Under the pieces are notes generated by a model. That model saw only the letters and a list, made by a program, of their open reading frames with translations, did no database searches and was not told the DNA's origin. A program made the translations under genes and the position numbers. This document shows positions 1 through 9,306 of a stretch of 64,000 bases of DNA, piece after piece. This DNA is from Marinobacter azerbaijanicus (GTDB lineage: Bacteria; Pseudomonadota; Gammaproteobacteria; Pseudomonadales; Oleiphilaceae). The DNA lies in the NCBI RefSeq assembly GCF_030250645.1, contig NZ_JASSVS010000003.1:62001-126000 (forward strand). The letters run 5' to 3'. Numbering within the stretch: position 1 is the first letter of the stretch; every line of letters begins with the position of its first letter.

Positions 1-198
1 CCTGACTGAATTGAAGTTCCATATAGCCTGCCGGAATATTTATATATTCTAAAATGAAATATCTATGAGGTATTTTATAACTAAAAAGATCGCAGTAAAA
101 GCGCTTTTGAACCGAGATTCATAGGTTGTGCCAATCCCTGTGAGAGGCTGAGACAATAATGCAGTGGAGGCGGGAGGTACGGCAGTGGCGGGTTGTCT

Positions 199-227
199 CA
201 GCCGCACCCGATGCCCGGGTGCGGCTG
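199..227 (-). terminator. Hairpin downstream of fadE
   Basis: A 12-bp perfect inverted repeat (199-210 with 216-227) with a 5-nt loop lies just after the fadE stop on the minus strand. There is no clear U-tract after it, so intrinsic termination is uncertain. The segment 193-203 can alternatively pair with 146-156 (11 bp), so two mutually exclusive folds are possible. The rest of 1-198 is AT-rich at its left end, and I see no gene in it. Confidence 0.45.
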
Positions 228-234
228 AAAGCGA

Positions 235-2742
235 TTACTCTTCTTCTCTTGGCGGGCGTTCCACGACTTTGCGCTTGCCCTTGGCACAGCGTGACAGCGC
301 CTTCAGGCCGTCGGCGTCAAACGCATCCACGCGGATAACGTCGTAGAGGGCTTCCAGGGCTTCCAGAAGCTTGTCGCATTCTTCCTTCTTGACGACGCCC
401 TGGTCGCAGGCCCAGTCCACCAGCTCTTTTCGCTCATGGCCCATCAGCAGGTCAATGCCGCCCAGTTCGTCTTCATCGCGGTTACGCAGCGCTTCATGCA
501 GGCGCTCGCGCATTTCACGGGTTTCATTGGCCAGCCGGTAGGCGTTGAGTACGCGACCCAGTGGATCGTCCGGGTCGGTGTTGATGTAGCTGCCACGGCT
601 GATGCGCTGGCGCAACGGGGTGTCCTTGACGATGCTGGCGGCAACTTCTGTGCCGAGCCTGTCGTCGGGCCCGTTCAGGCCCGTTGCGCCGAGGGGGAAC
701 ACAAGCACCCGCAGTGGCCAGCGCAGCAGAGGCACCGGGAAGTTGATGATCAGCGACCGCATGGACGTCTTGAGATCACGCAGGCTGGTTTGCAGGCACC
801 AGTCCACCAGCGGGCGCTGGTCATCCGGGTAGCCCTCCTCATGCCATTGCTTGATCACCGCGGTTGCGTAGTACAGGTGCACCAGACAGTCCGCCATGCG
901 GCCGGACAGGCGCTGGCGGGCCTTGAGGCCGCCGCCAACAGTGAGCAGGGTCACGTCGGTCATCAGTGAAAAAGCCGCCGAGAATCGGGCCAGCTGACGG
1001 TAGCTGGACTGGATATTGCCCTGGCGGGGAACCGGTTCCAGCAGACCGCCTGTCAGGGCGAGCACAAAGGAGCGCAGCGCATTGCGGGTGGTATGGGCAA
1101 TGTGGCGGTAGAAGATGCCATCGAACTTCTCGACAGCGGCCTTCTCGTCTTCCATGCCGGCCGCTTCAATTTCTTCCACAATGAACGGATGGCAGCGGAT
1201 AGCACCCTGGCCAAACACCATCAGGCTGCGGGTGAGGATATTGGCACCCTCAACCGTGATGCCAATGGGCACCGCCTGGTAGGCCCGGGCCAGGAAGTTG
1301 CGGGGCCCGGTAATCACACCACGGCCGGCCACCACGTCCATGGCATGGTTGATCACTGTGCGCATCAGGTCGGTATTGCGGTACTTGAGTACCGCCGATG
1401 GCACGGATGGGCGCACGCCACGGTCCAGCATGCCGGAGGTCAGCAGCCTTGCGGCGTCCATCATGTAGGTGTAACCGGCGATGGGCTCGAGGGCTTCCTG
1501 TACTCCTTCAAACTGGCTGATGGAGCGGCCGAACTGCTCCCGGGTCAGGGCATAGGAGCCGGTTGCCAGGCTCGCTACCTTGCCAGCGCCGGTGCCCAGA
1601 GCGGGCAGGGAGATGGAGCGGCCGATGGAGAGGCATTCCAGCAGCATTTTCCAGCCCTTGCCCAGCATGTCCTGGCCCCCGATAACCTGCTCCATGGGAA
1701 TGAACACGTCGTTGCCCCAGGTCGGGCCGTTCATGAACACGGTGTTCATGGGCAGATGACGGGCGCCGGAGTGAACGCCCTCAAGATCATGGGGGACCAT
1801 GACGCAGGTAACGCCAATCTCATCAGACTCACCCAGTAGCTTGTCCGGGTCATACACCTTGATGGCCAGGCCAATCAGCGTAGCGACGGGGGCCAGGGTA
1901 ATGTAGCGCTTGTTCCAGGTGACTTTCAGGCCAAGTACTTCCTCGCCGTTCCACTGGCCCTTGCAGACAATGCCCTTGTCGGGGATGGCGCCGGCATCGG
2001 AACCGGCCACCGGTGAGGTCAGGGCGAAGCAGGGAATTTCTTCGCCGCCTGCGAGCCTGGGCAGGTAGTGTTCTTTCTGGGCATCGGTGCCGTACTCCAT
2101 CAGCAGCTCGCCGGGACCCAGGGAGTTGGGCACCATGACGGTGACGGCAGCAGACACGCTGCGGGTGGAGATTTTCATCACGATTTCGGAATGAGCGGTG
2201 TGGGAGAAGCCCTTGCCACCCTGCTCCTTGGGAATCATCAGTCCGAAGAAACCGTTCTCGCGAATGAATTTCCAGACCTTGTTGGGCAGATCGTAGTCTT
2301 CGTGGGTGATTTTCCAGTCATCCAGCATGCCGCACAGCTTTTCCACCGGGCCGTCCAGGAAAGCCTGCTCTTCGCTGGACAGATGGGCAGGCTTGGCGTC
2401 CAGCAACTTCGACCACTGTGGCTGGCCGGAAAACAGCTCCCCGTCCCAGTCCACAGAGCCTGAGCGGAGTGCTTCAGCCTCCGTATCTGACAGCTTCGGT
2501 AGGCGACCGCGCACCCAACCCAAAAGGGGCGCGCTCAGTTTTTCGCGGCGCAGGTCGCCGGGCAAAAGCAGCACCAGGCTCAGTGCGAGCAGGCCGCCGC
2601 CAAAAAGGATGCTGAGGATGTGCCAGCCATCCTGGAAAAGACCGATAACCGTTGCAATAACCAGGACAGTAGCGGCGGTGGTGCCGCCTATACCCAGGTA
2701 AATCAGTACCAATGCACTGAGGAGGAGAAGCAGAACACTCAT
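235..2742 (-). CDS. fadE: Acyl-CoA dehydrogenase FadE
   Basis: Catalyses the first, FAD-dependent step of fatty acid beta-oxidation, oxidising acyl-CoA to trans-2-enoyl-CoA. The 835-residue product is close in length to E. coli FadE (about 814) and much longer than ordinary 380-residue acyl-CoA dehydrogenases. Residues 1-60 are hydrophobic (MSVLLLLLSALVLIYLG onwards), which predicts inner-membrane attachment. The acyl-CoA dehydrogenase N, middle and C domains follow (roughly 120-560), with the conserved TVEGANILTRSLMVFGQG segment. The last 250 residues match the FadE-specific C-terminal extension (DUF1974). It is monocistronic, with about 240 nt separating it from the divergent chemoreceptor gene. 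I could not assign a FadR site by eye. Confidence 0.95.
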   Translation of the reverse strand: MSVLLLLLSALVLIYLGIGGTTAATVLVIATVIGLFQDGWHILSILFGGGLLALSLVLLLPGDLRREKLSAPLLGWVRGRLPKLSDTEAEALRSGSVDWDGELFSGQPQWSKLLDAKPAHLSSEEQAFLDGPVEKLCGMLDDWKITHEDYDLPNKVWKFIRENGFFGLMIPKEQGGKGFSHTAHSEIVMKISTRSVSAAVTVMVPNSLGPGELLMEYGTDAQKEHYLPRLAGGEEIPCFALTSPVAGSDAGAIPDKGIVCKGQWNGEEVLGLKVTWNKRYITLAPVATLIGLAIKVYDPDKLLGESDEIGVTCVMVPHDLEGVHSGARHLPMNTVFMNGPTWGNDVFIPMEQVIGGQDMLGKGWKMLLECLSIGRSISLPALGTGAGKVASLATGSYALTREQFGRSISQFEGVQEALEPIAGYTYMMDAARLLTSGMLDRGVRPSVPSAVLKYRNTDLMRTVINHAMDVVAGRGVITGPRNFLARAYQAVPIGITVEGANILTRSLMVFGQGAIRCHPFIVEEIEAAGMEDEKAAVEKFDGIFYRHIAHTTRNALRSFVLALTGGLLEPVPRQGNIQSSYRQLARFSAAFSLMTDVTLLTVGGGLKARQRLSGRMADCLVHLYYATAVIKQWHEEGYPDDQRPLVDWCLQTSLRDLKTSMRSLIINFPVPLLRWPLRVLVFPLGATGLNGPDDRLGTEVAASIVKDTPLRQRISRGSYINTDPDDPLGRVLNAYRLANETREMRERLHEALRNRDEDELGGIDLLMGHERKELVDWACDQGVVKKEECDKLLEALEALYDVIRVDAFDADGLKALSRCAKGKRKVVERPPREEE

Positions 2743-2980
2743 GGGCGGATCTCCGTATCAAAATGAAATTCAACCTGAATAGTCTTACCTTCGGCCAAAG
2801 CCGGGGCTGTTGCAAGCGTCTACCGTGGATATACCGGCTAATCAGAGGGGGATGTAACGATATGTAGCAATGAAAATAATTGTAAAAGATCACCATTTTC
2901 AGGCCGATCCATTGATCCATTCTCGCTAATTCCAGGAATAGATAGTTTCGACTTATGGTTTTCAATTTCCGGAGTGAATG

Positions 2981-4624
2981 ATGTTCAGCAACCTCACAGT
3001 CGCCAAACGGCTTGCCCTGGGCTTCGGTCTTATACTTTCTCTGATGGTGCTTGTCAGCCTGATTGGTAATCACCGTGTGGGCTTTATCGATCGTACCCTA
3101 ACCGAAGTGGGCGATGACGCTGCCGTGAAGCAGCGTTACGCGATCAATTTCCGAGGCAGCGTGCATGACCGTGCGATTGCTATCCGCGATGCGGTTCTGG
3201 TGCGCGACGACCGGGCTCTGCAATCCCATCTTCAGGATATCGAACGGTTGAAGACGTTCTATGTCGAATCCGCGCGACCAATGGACGAGCTGTTCAGGTC
3301 CGCTGGGGCCTCTGACCGGGAAAGGGAGTTGTTGGCGGACATCAAGGAGATAGAGCAAACGACGCTGGCGCTTACCGACGAATTGCTGACCATGCGCCAG
3401 GCTGGCCGTGTTGAGGAAGCACGGGAATTTCTGCTGGAGGATGTTTCCCCGGCCTATACAACCTGGCTTGATCGGATCAACGCTTTCATCGACCACCAGG
3501 AAGCGTTTATAACCACCAATGTCGATGCGGTGCGCGAGGCGGCAGGAAACTTCAACCGGATGATATTCCTGGTGACCGGTATGGCGGTATTACTGAGTAT
3601 TGTTGTGGCAGTGCTTATTATCCGCAGGATTCGCTCAACTCTGGGTGCCGAGCCTGATGAAGTGGCAGACGCGATTCGCCGGCTCTCGGACGGTATTCTT
3701 GACCAGGATATCCAGACCAGATACCCCGACAGCGTGATGGGTGCGCTAAGAGATACGGTGGAGCAACTCGCCGGAATTATCAGCGAAGTGCGTCAATCTG
3801 CGATGGAGCTTTCCAGGAGTTCTTCGGAGTTGTTGTCGACATCCGACAACAACAACCGTCAGATTCGCATCCAGTCCGAGGAAGCCGAGCAGATGGCAAC
3901 CGCCATCAACCAGATGGCAGCGACTGTAAACGAAGTGGCCGGCTTTGCCTCCAGTGCTGCCGCTGCCACCGGCAAGGCGGACCAGGAGGTGGAAACCGGT
4001 AACCTTGTGGTTCAGGAAACGGCGGCCTCCATTGGCGAGCTGGCTGATACCCTCGAGAAAGCAGTGGTAACCGTCCACCGGGTCTCCGACGACAGCGCCA
4101 ATATCGAAAAGATCATTGAAGTAATCAATGCTATCGCCGAACAGACCAACCTGCTGGCCCTGAATGCGGCTATTGAAGCGGCCAGGGCCGGTACCCACGG
4201 GCGCGGCTTTGCCGTGGTTGCCGACGAGGTGCGCTCACTGGCGACCCGCACCCAGGATTCCACCCGTGAAATTCGGGAAATGATTGGAAAACTGCAGACC
4301 GGCGCCTCCGAAGCGGCGGACGTAATGGTGGCCAGCCGTGACCTGGCCAGAACCACCGTGGAGAAGACCCGTTCCGCAGAGCAGGCACTGAGCCAGATTC
4401 GTCAGGAAGTGGGCGAGATCAACGACATGAATGCCCAGATTGCCAGCGCGGCGGAAGAACAGAGTAGCGTGGCCGAAGAAGTGAACCGCAACATCAGCCG
4501 CATTCACGATTCCACCGTGGAAACGTCTGCGGGCTCTGAGCAGGTGGCTGGCGCCAGCCGCGATCTTGCCACGCTGGCGGAGCAGTTGAGCGGGCGAGTC
4601 AGTGTGTTCCGGCTTAAAGGCTGA
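2981..4624 (+). CDS. Methyl-accepting chemotaxis protein
   Basis: Inner-membrane chemoreceptor that signals to CheA/CheW; the ligand is unknown. TM1 lies at about residues 9-30. A periplasmic four-helix-bundle domain (about 31-185) is followed by TM2 (about 190-212), a HAMP region and a long coiled-coil signalling domain. The hairpin tip carries [18 protein letters not shown] and [15 protein letters not shown], the MCP signature. It ends in VFRLKG, with no NWETF-type CheR tether. Two ATGs occur in tandem (2978 and 2981). GGAG at 2971-2974 is better spaced for 2981, so I chose that one. The 3' end overlaps the convergent prenyltransferase gene by 11 nt. Confidence 0.93.
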   Translation: MFSNLTVAKRLALGFGLILSLMVLVSLIGNHRVGFIDRTLTEVGDDAAVKQRYAINFRGSVHDRAIAIRDAVLVRDDRALQSHLQDIERLKTFYVESARPMDELFRSAGASDRERELLADIKEIEQTTLALTDELLTMRQAGRVEEAREFLLEDVSPAYTTWLDRINAFIDHQEAFITTNVDAVREAAGNFNRMIFLVTGMAVLLSIVVAVLIIRRIRSTLGAEPDEVADAIRRLSDGILDQDIQTRYPDSVMGALRDTVEQLAGIISEVRQSAMELSRSSSELLSTSDNNNRQIRIQSEEAEQMATAINQMAATVNEVAGFASSAAAATGKADQEVETGNLVVQETAASIGELADTLEKAVVTVHRVSDDSANIEKIIEVINAIAEQTNLLALNAAIEAARAGTHGRGFAVVADEVRSLATRTQDSTREIREMIGKLQTGASEAADVMVASRDLARTTVEKTRSAEQALSQIRQEVGEINDMNAQIASAAEEQSSVAEEVNRNISRIHDSTVETSAGSEQVAGASRDLATLAEQLSGRVSVFRLKG

Positions 4625-5504
4625 TGCCCACGATCAGTAGTGCCAGCGTTGCCAGCAGTACTGCAACATTAACGCCCAATATTGTATTGAGCTGTTGATA
4701 ATGGGCCACCGCACCCGGCAGCCTGTGGCTTATCCACAGGGCTGCGGGTAACGGTGCCAGAGCAAGGGCGCTCCACATCGGTAACCAGCCCACCAGAAGA
4801 GCTGCTATGAGAACACCGTAACCGGTCAGCAACATCGCGCCAACGAGTCGGGCAGCGGCGTGTTTGCCAAGGGTGATGGCAAGGTGGCGGCGGCCGACTT
4901 TACGGTCGGCGTCAGCATCGGGTATCTGATTAATCAGCAGCAGCTCGCTCACCAGCAGCAGGCTGATCAGGGAAACGATGAGAGCGGCTGAATCCAGCCG
5001 GGCGCCCAGGGCGATGAGGCTGCCCAGGATCATCACCGGGCCGAAGCCGAGCCCCGGTGCGAGCAGGCAGATGAGAGGCAGGCGGGTAATCCAGCGGGTG
5101 TATGTCAGTACCAGGACAACGCCGGCAGCGCCAAGCGCCAGCATTGGTAGTCCCCGAAGCCAGAGAAAGTACAGGCCGATTGCAATCGCCAGTGCGAGTG
5201 CGCCGACAGCGGCAAGCAACACCCGTCTTGCAGCTGAGGGTACCTCCGGGAGCGCCCCGCTGCCGCCGGAGAAAGGTGTGCGCCGGGTGATCAGGTCCAG
5301 TCCGGAGGTGAAGTCCTCATATTCATTGAGCAGGTTAACCGCTGCATGGGCCAGCACGGCACCTATCAGCACCAGAAGAGTGTCCAGCAGTGCTGGCGGT
5401 TCGTTCTGCTGCCAGGCCAGCGCCACTCCCAGACCCGCACACAGCGGGGCGAGCACCAGAAAATTGGGGCGGGAGGCGCGTACAATCGCGACAGTTTCAG
5501 ACAT
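4614..5504 (-). CDS. UbiA-family prenyltransferase (MenA-like)
   Basis: Integral membrane prenyltransferase of about 296 residues with eight or nine hydrophobic segments. Both Asp-rich motifs of the UbiA superfamily are present. The first is [14 protein letters not shown], resembling the MenA form NxxNDYxDxxxGxD. The second is [13 protein letters not shown]. The family transfers a polyprenyl chain to an aromatic acceptor; MenA uses 1,4-dihydroxy-2-naphthoate. No other menaquinone genes are visible here, so the acceptor is open. I chose the ATG at 5504 ([11 protein letters not shown]); a longer reading from 5549 would run deep into the upstream gene. This start overlaps the stop of the AEC transporter gene by 8 nt, which suggests translational coupling. 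Confidence 0.8.
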   Translation of the reverse strand: MSETVAIVRASRPNFLVLAPLCAGLGVALAWQQNEPPALLDTLLVLIGAVLAHAAVNLLNEYEDFTSGLDLITRRTPFSGGSGALPEVPSAARRVLLAAVGALALAIAIGLYFLWLRGLPMLALGAAGVVLVLTYTRWITRLPLICLLAPGLGFGPVMILGSLIALGARLDSAALIVSLISLLLVSELLLINQIPDADADRKVGRRHLAITLGKHAAARLVGAMLLTGYGVLIAALLVGWLPMWSALALAPLPAALWISHRLPGAVAHYQQLNTILGVNVAVLLATLALLIVGISL

Positions 5505-6384
5505 AACCGGCCGCAAACACGAGCCCGAGCACAATGGGCATAACCACAAGACTACCCAGGTTGCTGATCAGTACCAGTGACGCCACCTTGTGGGGTTCCT
5601 GCTGGTACTGCTCCGCCACCATGTAATTGAGCACCGCTGGTGGCAAAGCGGCGAATACCCACAGCGCCGCCACCTGCAGGCCGGGCAGATCCAGAACCGC
5701 AATCATTGGCCAGGCCAGGATCAGACCCGACGCCGGGCAGGCAATGGCGCCCAGAATACCCAGCTTCCAGTCGCTGAAATCCACGTCCAGCATCCGTACG
5801 CCGAGGGCGAACAGCATCAGCGGAATGCACACACCTCCCAGCATATTCAGGGTTTCCAGCAGCCATTCGGGCAGGGGCACTCCGCTGACGTTAACCGTCA
5901 GGCCAGCGATACTGGCGAATACGATGGGCAGGCGCAGCCGTTTGAGGATGGAGGTATGGGGGTCCAGCATATAGAGACCCACGGAGAAGTGCAGCAGCAT
6001 CTCCACGATGAACAGAACGATGGCCGCAGGCAGCGCAGCGTCTCCGAAGGCAAACACCAGTACCGGTATGCCCATGTTTCCGGAGTTGTTGAACATCATG
6101 GGCGGCAGGAAGGTTTTCAGGTTCAGCTTCAGGACCCGGGCCAGGGGATACAGAATGATGCCGGAACCCAACACCACCACGGTCGCCGCCAGAGCCAGGC
6201 TGGTATATTCCTGCAGTGGCGCCTGCTGGTCTGCCAGCACCGCAAAAACCAGCATGGGCACGAACAGCTCCATGTTCAGGGTATTCAGACCCTGGATATC
6301 GGGAGTGCGGTAGCGGCCGTAAAGTGCGCCACAGCCGGCAATCAGGAATACCGGCAACATCGTGGACAGAATCTGGGCAAGCAT
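5497..6384 (-). CDS. AEC family transporter (auxin efflux carrier-like permease)
   Basis: Predicted inner-membrane transporter of 295 residues with about ten hydrophobic helices split into two halves, the AEC (Mem_trans) architecture. It carries the typical N-terminal segment with GCGALYGRYRTPD and the mid-protein NSGNMGIPVLVFAFGD motif, where AEC proteins break helices in the transport core. Bacterial members move carboxylates such as malate or malonate, but the substrate cannot be read from sequence. It is the first gene of a two-gene minus-strand unit with the overlapping prenyltransferase, and is divergent from malY with a 193-nt gap. Confidence 0.88.
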   Translation of the reverse strand: MLAQILSTMLPVFLIAGCGALYGRYRTPDIQGLNTLNMELFVPMLVFAVLADQQAPLQEYTSLALAATVVVLGSGIILYPLARVLKLNLKTFLPPMMFNNSGNMGIPVLVFAFGDAALPAAIVLFIVEMLLHFSVGLYMLDPHTSILKRLRLPIVFASIAGLTVNVSGVPLPEWLLETLNMLGGVCIPLMLFALGVRMLDVDFSDWKLGILGAIACPASGLILAWPMIAVLDLPGLQVAALWVFAALPPAVLNYMVAEQYQQEPHKVASLVLISNLGSLVVMPIVLGLVFAAGYV

Positions 6385-6577
6385 GTGATGGCTCCGAAAA
6401 AGTACCGGGATTCACAAATAATTCGATAGGTTCGCAAGTATTGGTGGTTCCGGGCAAGCAATACCTGCTTCTTTGCGACCAAAGACGGACTCTGCGGTTG
6501 CGGCAATTATCATTCCTGCCCCAGAATGACGTCCATCACTTGCCACTACAACGTTGACGCCATAACGGAGGCCCTTC

Positions 6578-7759
6578 GTGCCAGATTCCTTTGATCGGCT
6601 CATTCCGCGGGAGAATACCTGTTCTGTGAAGTTCGATGCCCGCAAGGCAGTATTCGGCCGCGAGGATGTGATTCCCCTGTGGGTGGCGGATATGGATTTT
6701 GCCGCGCCGGAGGCGGTCACGCAGGCGCTGGAGCAGCGGGCCAGGCATCCGGTCTACGGTTACACGCTGTTTCCGGAGAGTATCTACGCATCCATTATCG
6801 ACTGGTTCAGATTCCGCCATGGCTGGACCATAGAGCGGGACTGGCTGCTGATGGCCCCCGGCGTGGTGCCATCTCTTCATGCCGCCTCCATGGCGTTTGC
6901 GGGTGAGGGCGAAGGCGTGATCATCCAGCCACCGGTCTATCCGCCCTTCTTCAGTTCCATTCAGAAAACCGGCCGGGTGGTGATCGAGAATCCCCTTGAG
7001 CAGGTCGATGGCAGTTACCGGATGAATCTGGAGCATCTGGAGGCCTGTGCCGCCAGGGACGATGCCAGAGTGCTGATGCTGTGTTCACCCCACAATCCGG
7101 TGGGGCGGGTATGGACCGAAAGCGAGCTTGAGGCGGTGCTGGCAATTGCCCGCCAACACAATCTGGTGGTGCTGTCGGATGAAATCCACTGTGACCTGAT
7201 CTATCCGGACAAGCCCGCCCACCACGTACTGGCGCGTCTGGCAGGGGAGGACGATGCCCTGGTCACGGCCGTGGCGCCCAGCAAGACCTTCAACATGCCC
7301 GGCCTGGGCCTGTCGGCGCTGGTGGTTCCGAACCGCCAGCATCGCAAGGCGTTGAAAGAGGTGTTTGATTCCATGCACATGATCCAGTGCAACCCCTTCA
7401 GCATCGCCGGATTCGAGGCGGGTTACCGCCATGGTGGCCAGTGGCTGGACCAGCTCATGACCTATCTGCAGGGAAACCGTGATTACGTAATGGATTATGT
7501 GCGGCAGCACCTGCCCCTGATTCGGGTAACCGAGCCCGATGGTACCTATCTTTTGTGGCTGGATTGCCGCGCCATGGGTATGGATGATTCGGCACTTAAG
7601 CATTTCTTTGTCCATCGGGCCGGCATTGGTATGAACCCGGGTGCAACCTTCGGCGAGCCAGGCAGTGGATTCATGCGCATCAACATTGGCTGCCCGCGGC
7701 AGGTGCTGGAGACCGCTCTGGAACAGATACGACAGGCGTTCGCGACACTGCCGGATTAA
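6578..7759 (+). CDS. MalY/PatB-type PLP-dependent C-S lyase
   Basis: Fold-type I PLP enzyme of 393 residues matching the MalY/PatB group (cystathionine beta-lyase-like), which cleaves the C-S bond of cystathionine or other cysteine conjugates. Visible motifs are PLWVADMDFAAPEAV near the N-terminus, SPHNPVGRVW, SDEIHCDL (PLP-ring aspartate) and APSKTFNMPGL with the Schiff-base lysine. FMRINIGCPR supplies the carboxylate-binding arginine. The start is GTG at 6578, supported by GGAGG at 6567-6571 with ideal spacing. Its last 4 nt overlap the convergent gene on the minus strand. Confidence 0.9.
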   Translation: MPDSFDRLIPRENTCSVKFDARKAVFGREDVIPLWVADMDFAAPEAVTQALEQRARHPVYGYTLFPESIYASIIDWFRFRHGWTIERDWLLMAPGVVPSLHAASMAFAGEGEGVIIQPPVYPPFFSSIQKTGRVVIENPLEQVDGSYRMNLEHLEACAARDDARVLMLCSPHNPVGRVWTESELEAVLAIARQHNLVVLSDEIHCDLIYPDKPAHHVLARLAGEDDALVTAVAPSKTFNMPGLGLSALVVPNRQHRKALKEVFDSMHMIQCNPFSIAGFEAGYRHGGQWLDQLMTYLQGNRDYVMDYVRQHLPLIRVTEPDGTYLLWLDCRAMGMDDSALKHFFVHRAGIGMNPGATFGEPGSGFMRINIGCPRQVLETALEQIRQAFATLPD

Positions 7760-8295
7760 TCGTCCTGGTCCGCCTGGTTTCCGCAGGGACGGTCAATCGG
7801 CTGCCAATGGGGAGGCTGGCTCATGCCCGGCATCTGGCCATTGCTGGGGCGAATGGCGCGGTAGGTCCGGCCTTCATGGACGGCCATCTGCCCCACGGTG
7901 TAGCTGGCCCCGAAATTCCAGCGTCCGGGCTCAACACAGCTGTGTTGAGCGTTGCGTCGGGCTTCTGCAGGTTGTTGCGGAGTCTGGCCCGGGTCCTGCG
8001 GTTGCTGTTGGTGTTCTTCGCTCGCAGTGACCGCCCTGCCTTCCCTGTGATGGCAATCAGGTGCTGCCTCCAGTTTTTTCCACTCGAAAGCCGACCCCGG
8101 CGTTTTACCTTCATGGAGTTCCCGGGATTCGTACCAGTTGCCGTTGTGGAACACGGTGTTTCCGGGTGGGTAATAACGGCTGGGAACCCAGGCATTTTTC
8201 TCCGGATCACAGGGAACAGCAAAAGCCACAGTGCTTAAAGTGGCGAAGGCCAGTATACCGGCCCATTTGAAGAATCCTGCCATGCCATTATCCAT
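7756..8295 (-). CDS. Secreted protein with two carbohydrate-binding-like repeats
   Basis: A 179-residue exported protein of unknown function. A signal peptide is predicted at residues 1-26 (cleavage near STVAFA). Two copies of a module of about 50 residues follow, at about 29-80 and 119-172. Each is bounded by cysteines and has the spacing W-x(4-5)-Y-x(2)-G-x(2)-V-x-H-x-G-x(2)-Y and a late P-x(n)-W. This is typical of ChtBD3/CBM5-12 chitin- or cellulose-binding modules. A Gln/Pro-rich linker joins them, and no catalytic domain is present. It could bind polysaccharide or peptidoglycan. The assignment rests on this aromatic pattern only. It lies 36 nt upstream of the EamA gene's stop-side boundary, on the same strand. 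Confidence 0.7.
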   Translation of the reverse strand: MDNGMAGFFKWAGILAFATLSTVAFAVPCDPEKNAWVPSRYYPPGNTVFHNGNWYESRELHEGKTPGSAFEWKKLEAAPDCHHREGRAVTASEEHQQQPQDPGQTPQQPAEARRNAQHSCVEPGRWNFGASYTVGQMAVHEGRTYRAIRPSNGQMPGMSQPPHWQPIDRPCGNQADQDD

Positions 8296-8331
8296 CAGTG
8301 CCTGCCTTGTTAATCATTGCGGTTTACAGGT

Positions 8332-9258
8332 TCAGCGGTATTTTCGACGAAGTTCGGTGGTGCGGGTGGCCAGGAACAGGCCCGCGAGGATCAGCAAACC
8401 GCCAACTATGTGGAAAAGACCAAGCCGTTCACCGAGGAAAATACCCGCCAACACCGACGCGAACACCGGGGTCAGGTACATGAAGATGGCAGCTTTTGCC
8501 GGCCCGATCCGGTGCACCCCGTGGTTCCAGAACCCGTACGCCAGAATACCGGGGAAGATGGCAAAATACATCATTGGCGGGGCGGTTGAGCGGTTGAGCT
8601 CGAACCCGCCGGAGAAAAACAGCAGGTCCACAAGGAAAAACGGCAGTATCACCACCGTGCCGAATGCAATCTGCACAGTCAGGAAGGTCAGCGGCGGCAG
8701 CGGCACTGCCTGGCGGCGAAGTAGCACGGAGAACAGGCCCCAACTGAACACCGCCAGCACCATGATCAGGTCGCCGGGTTGCGCCTGCAGGCCGGTTAGC
8801 ACCGCAAGATCCCCTCGGGCCACGACTGCCAGAATGCCCAGCACAGCAAGGGCGATACCGAGTGCCTGTATCGGGCGTGTGCGATCCCCCAGCAGAATCC
8901 AGGCCAGCAATGCGACCATGATGGGGATCGTGGCATTGATGAGCGCAATATTGGTGGCGGTGGTAGTGACCGCAGCGAAGTAAAGCAGAGAGTTGAAGGC
9001 CGCAACGCTGAAGGTGGCCAGCGCCAGAATTGACAGCCAGTGCTGTCGGATCAGCCGGCGCTGACGCCATACTCCCGGTAGCCCGAAGGGCAGGAGGATC
9101 ACCAGTGCAATGACCCAGCGCCAGAAGGACATGGACAGCGGCGGAATCTCACCCACCACACCCTTGGCAACAACGGCGTTACCGGCCCAGAACAGTGGGG
9201 TCAGAACAAGGCCGGTATAGGCCAACCATAGAGGTGGTTTCGATGTTTCTGATGACAC
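8332..9258 (-). CDS. EamA/DMT-superfamily transporter
   Basis: 308-residue inner-membrane protein with ten hydrophobic helices arranged as two EamA repeats (about 15-145 and 160-295). It has FWAGNAVVAKGV in the first helix and a GxxLAxxxG-type motif late in each repeat. Family members export amino acids, nucleobases or related metabolites, and the substrate is not predictable. The C-terminus is basic (RTTELRRKYR), consistent with the positive-inside rule. A hairpin at 9270-9299 separates it from the upstream deacylase gene. Confidence 0.88.
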   Translation of the reverse strand: MSSETSKPPLWLAYTGLVLTPLFWAGNAVVAKGVVGEIPPLSMSFWRWVIALVILLPFGLPGVWRQRRLIRQHWLSILALATFSVAAFNSLLYFAAVTTTATNIALINATIPIMVALLAWILLGDRTRPIQALGIALAVLGILAVVARGDLAVLTGLQAQPGDLIMVLAVFSWGLFSVLLRRQAVPLPPLTFLTVQIAFGTVVILPFFLVDLLFFSGGFELNRSTAPPMMYFAIFPGILAYGFWNHGVHRIGPAKAAIFMYLTPVFASVLAGIFLGERLGLFHIVGGLLILAGLFLATRTTELRRKYR

Positions 9259-9269
9259 GTGGACTCCTC

Positions 9270-9299
9270 TCGGGTTCCTGAGGCATTTCAGGAACCCGA
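9270..9299 (-). terminator. Perfect 12-bp hairpin between deacylase and EamA genes
   Basis: Positions 9270-9281 pair perfectly with 9288-9299 around a 6-nt loop, immediately 3' of the deacylase stop on the minus strand and just upstream of the EamA start. The U-tract is poor, so it may terminate weakly or stabilise the upstream mRNA. Confidence 0.5.
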
Positions 9300-9306
9300 C
9301 AGGATA

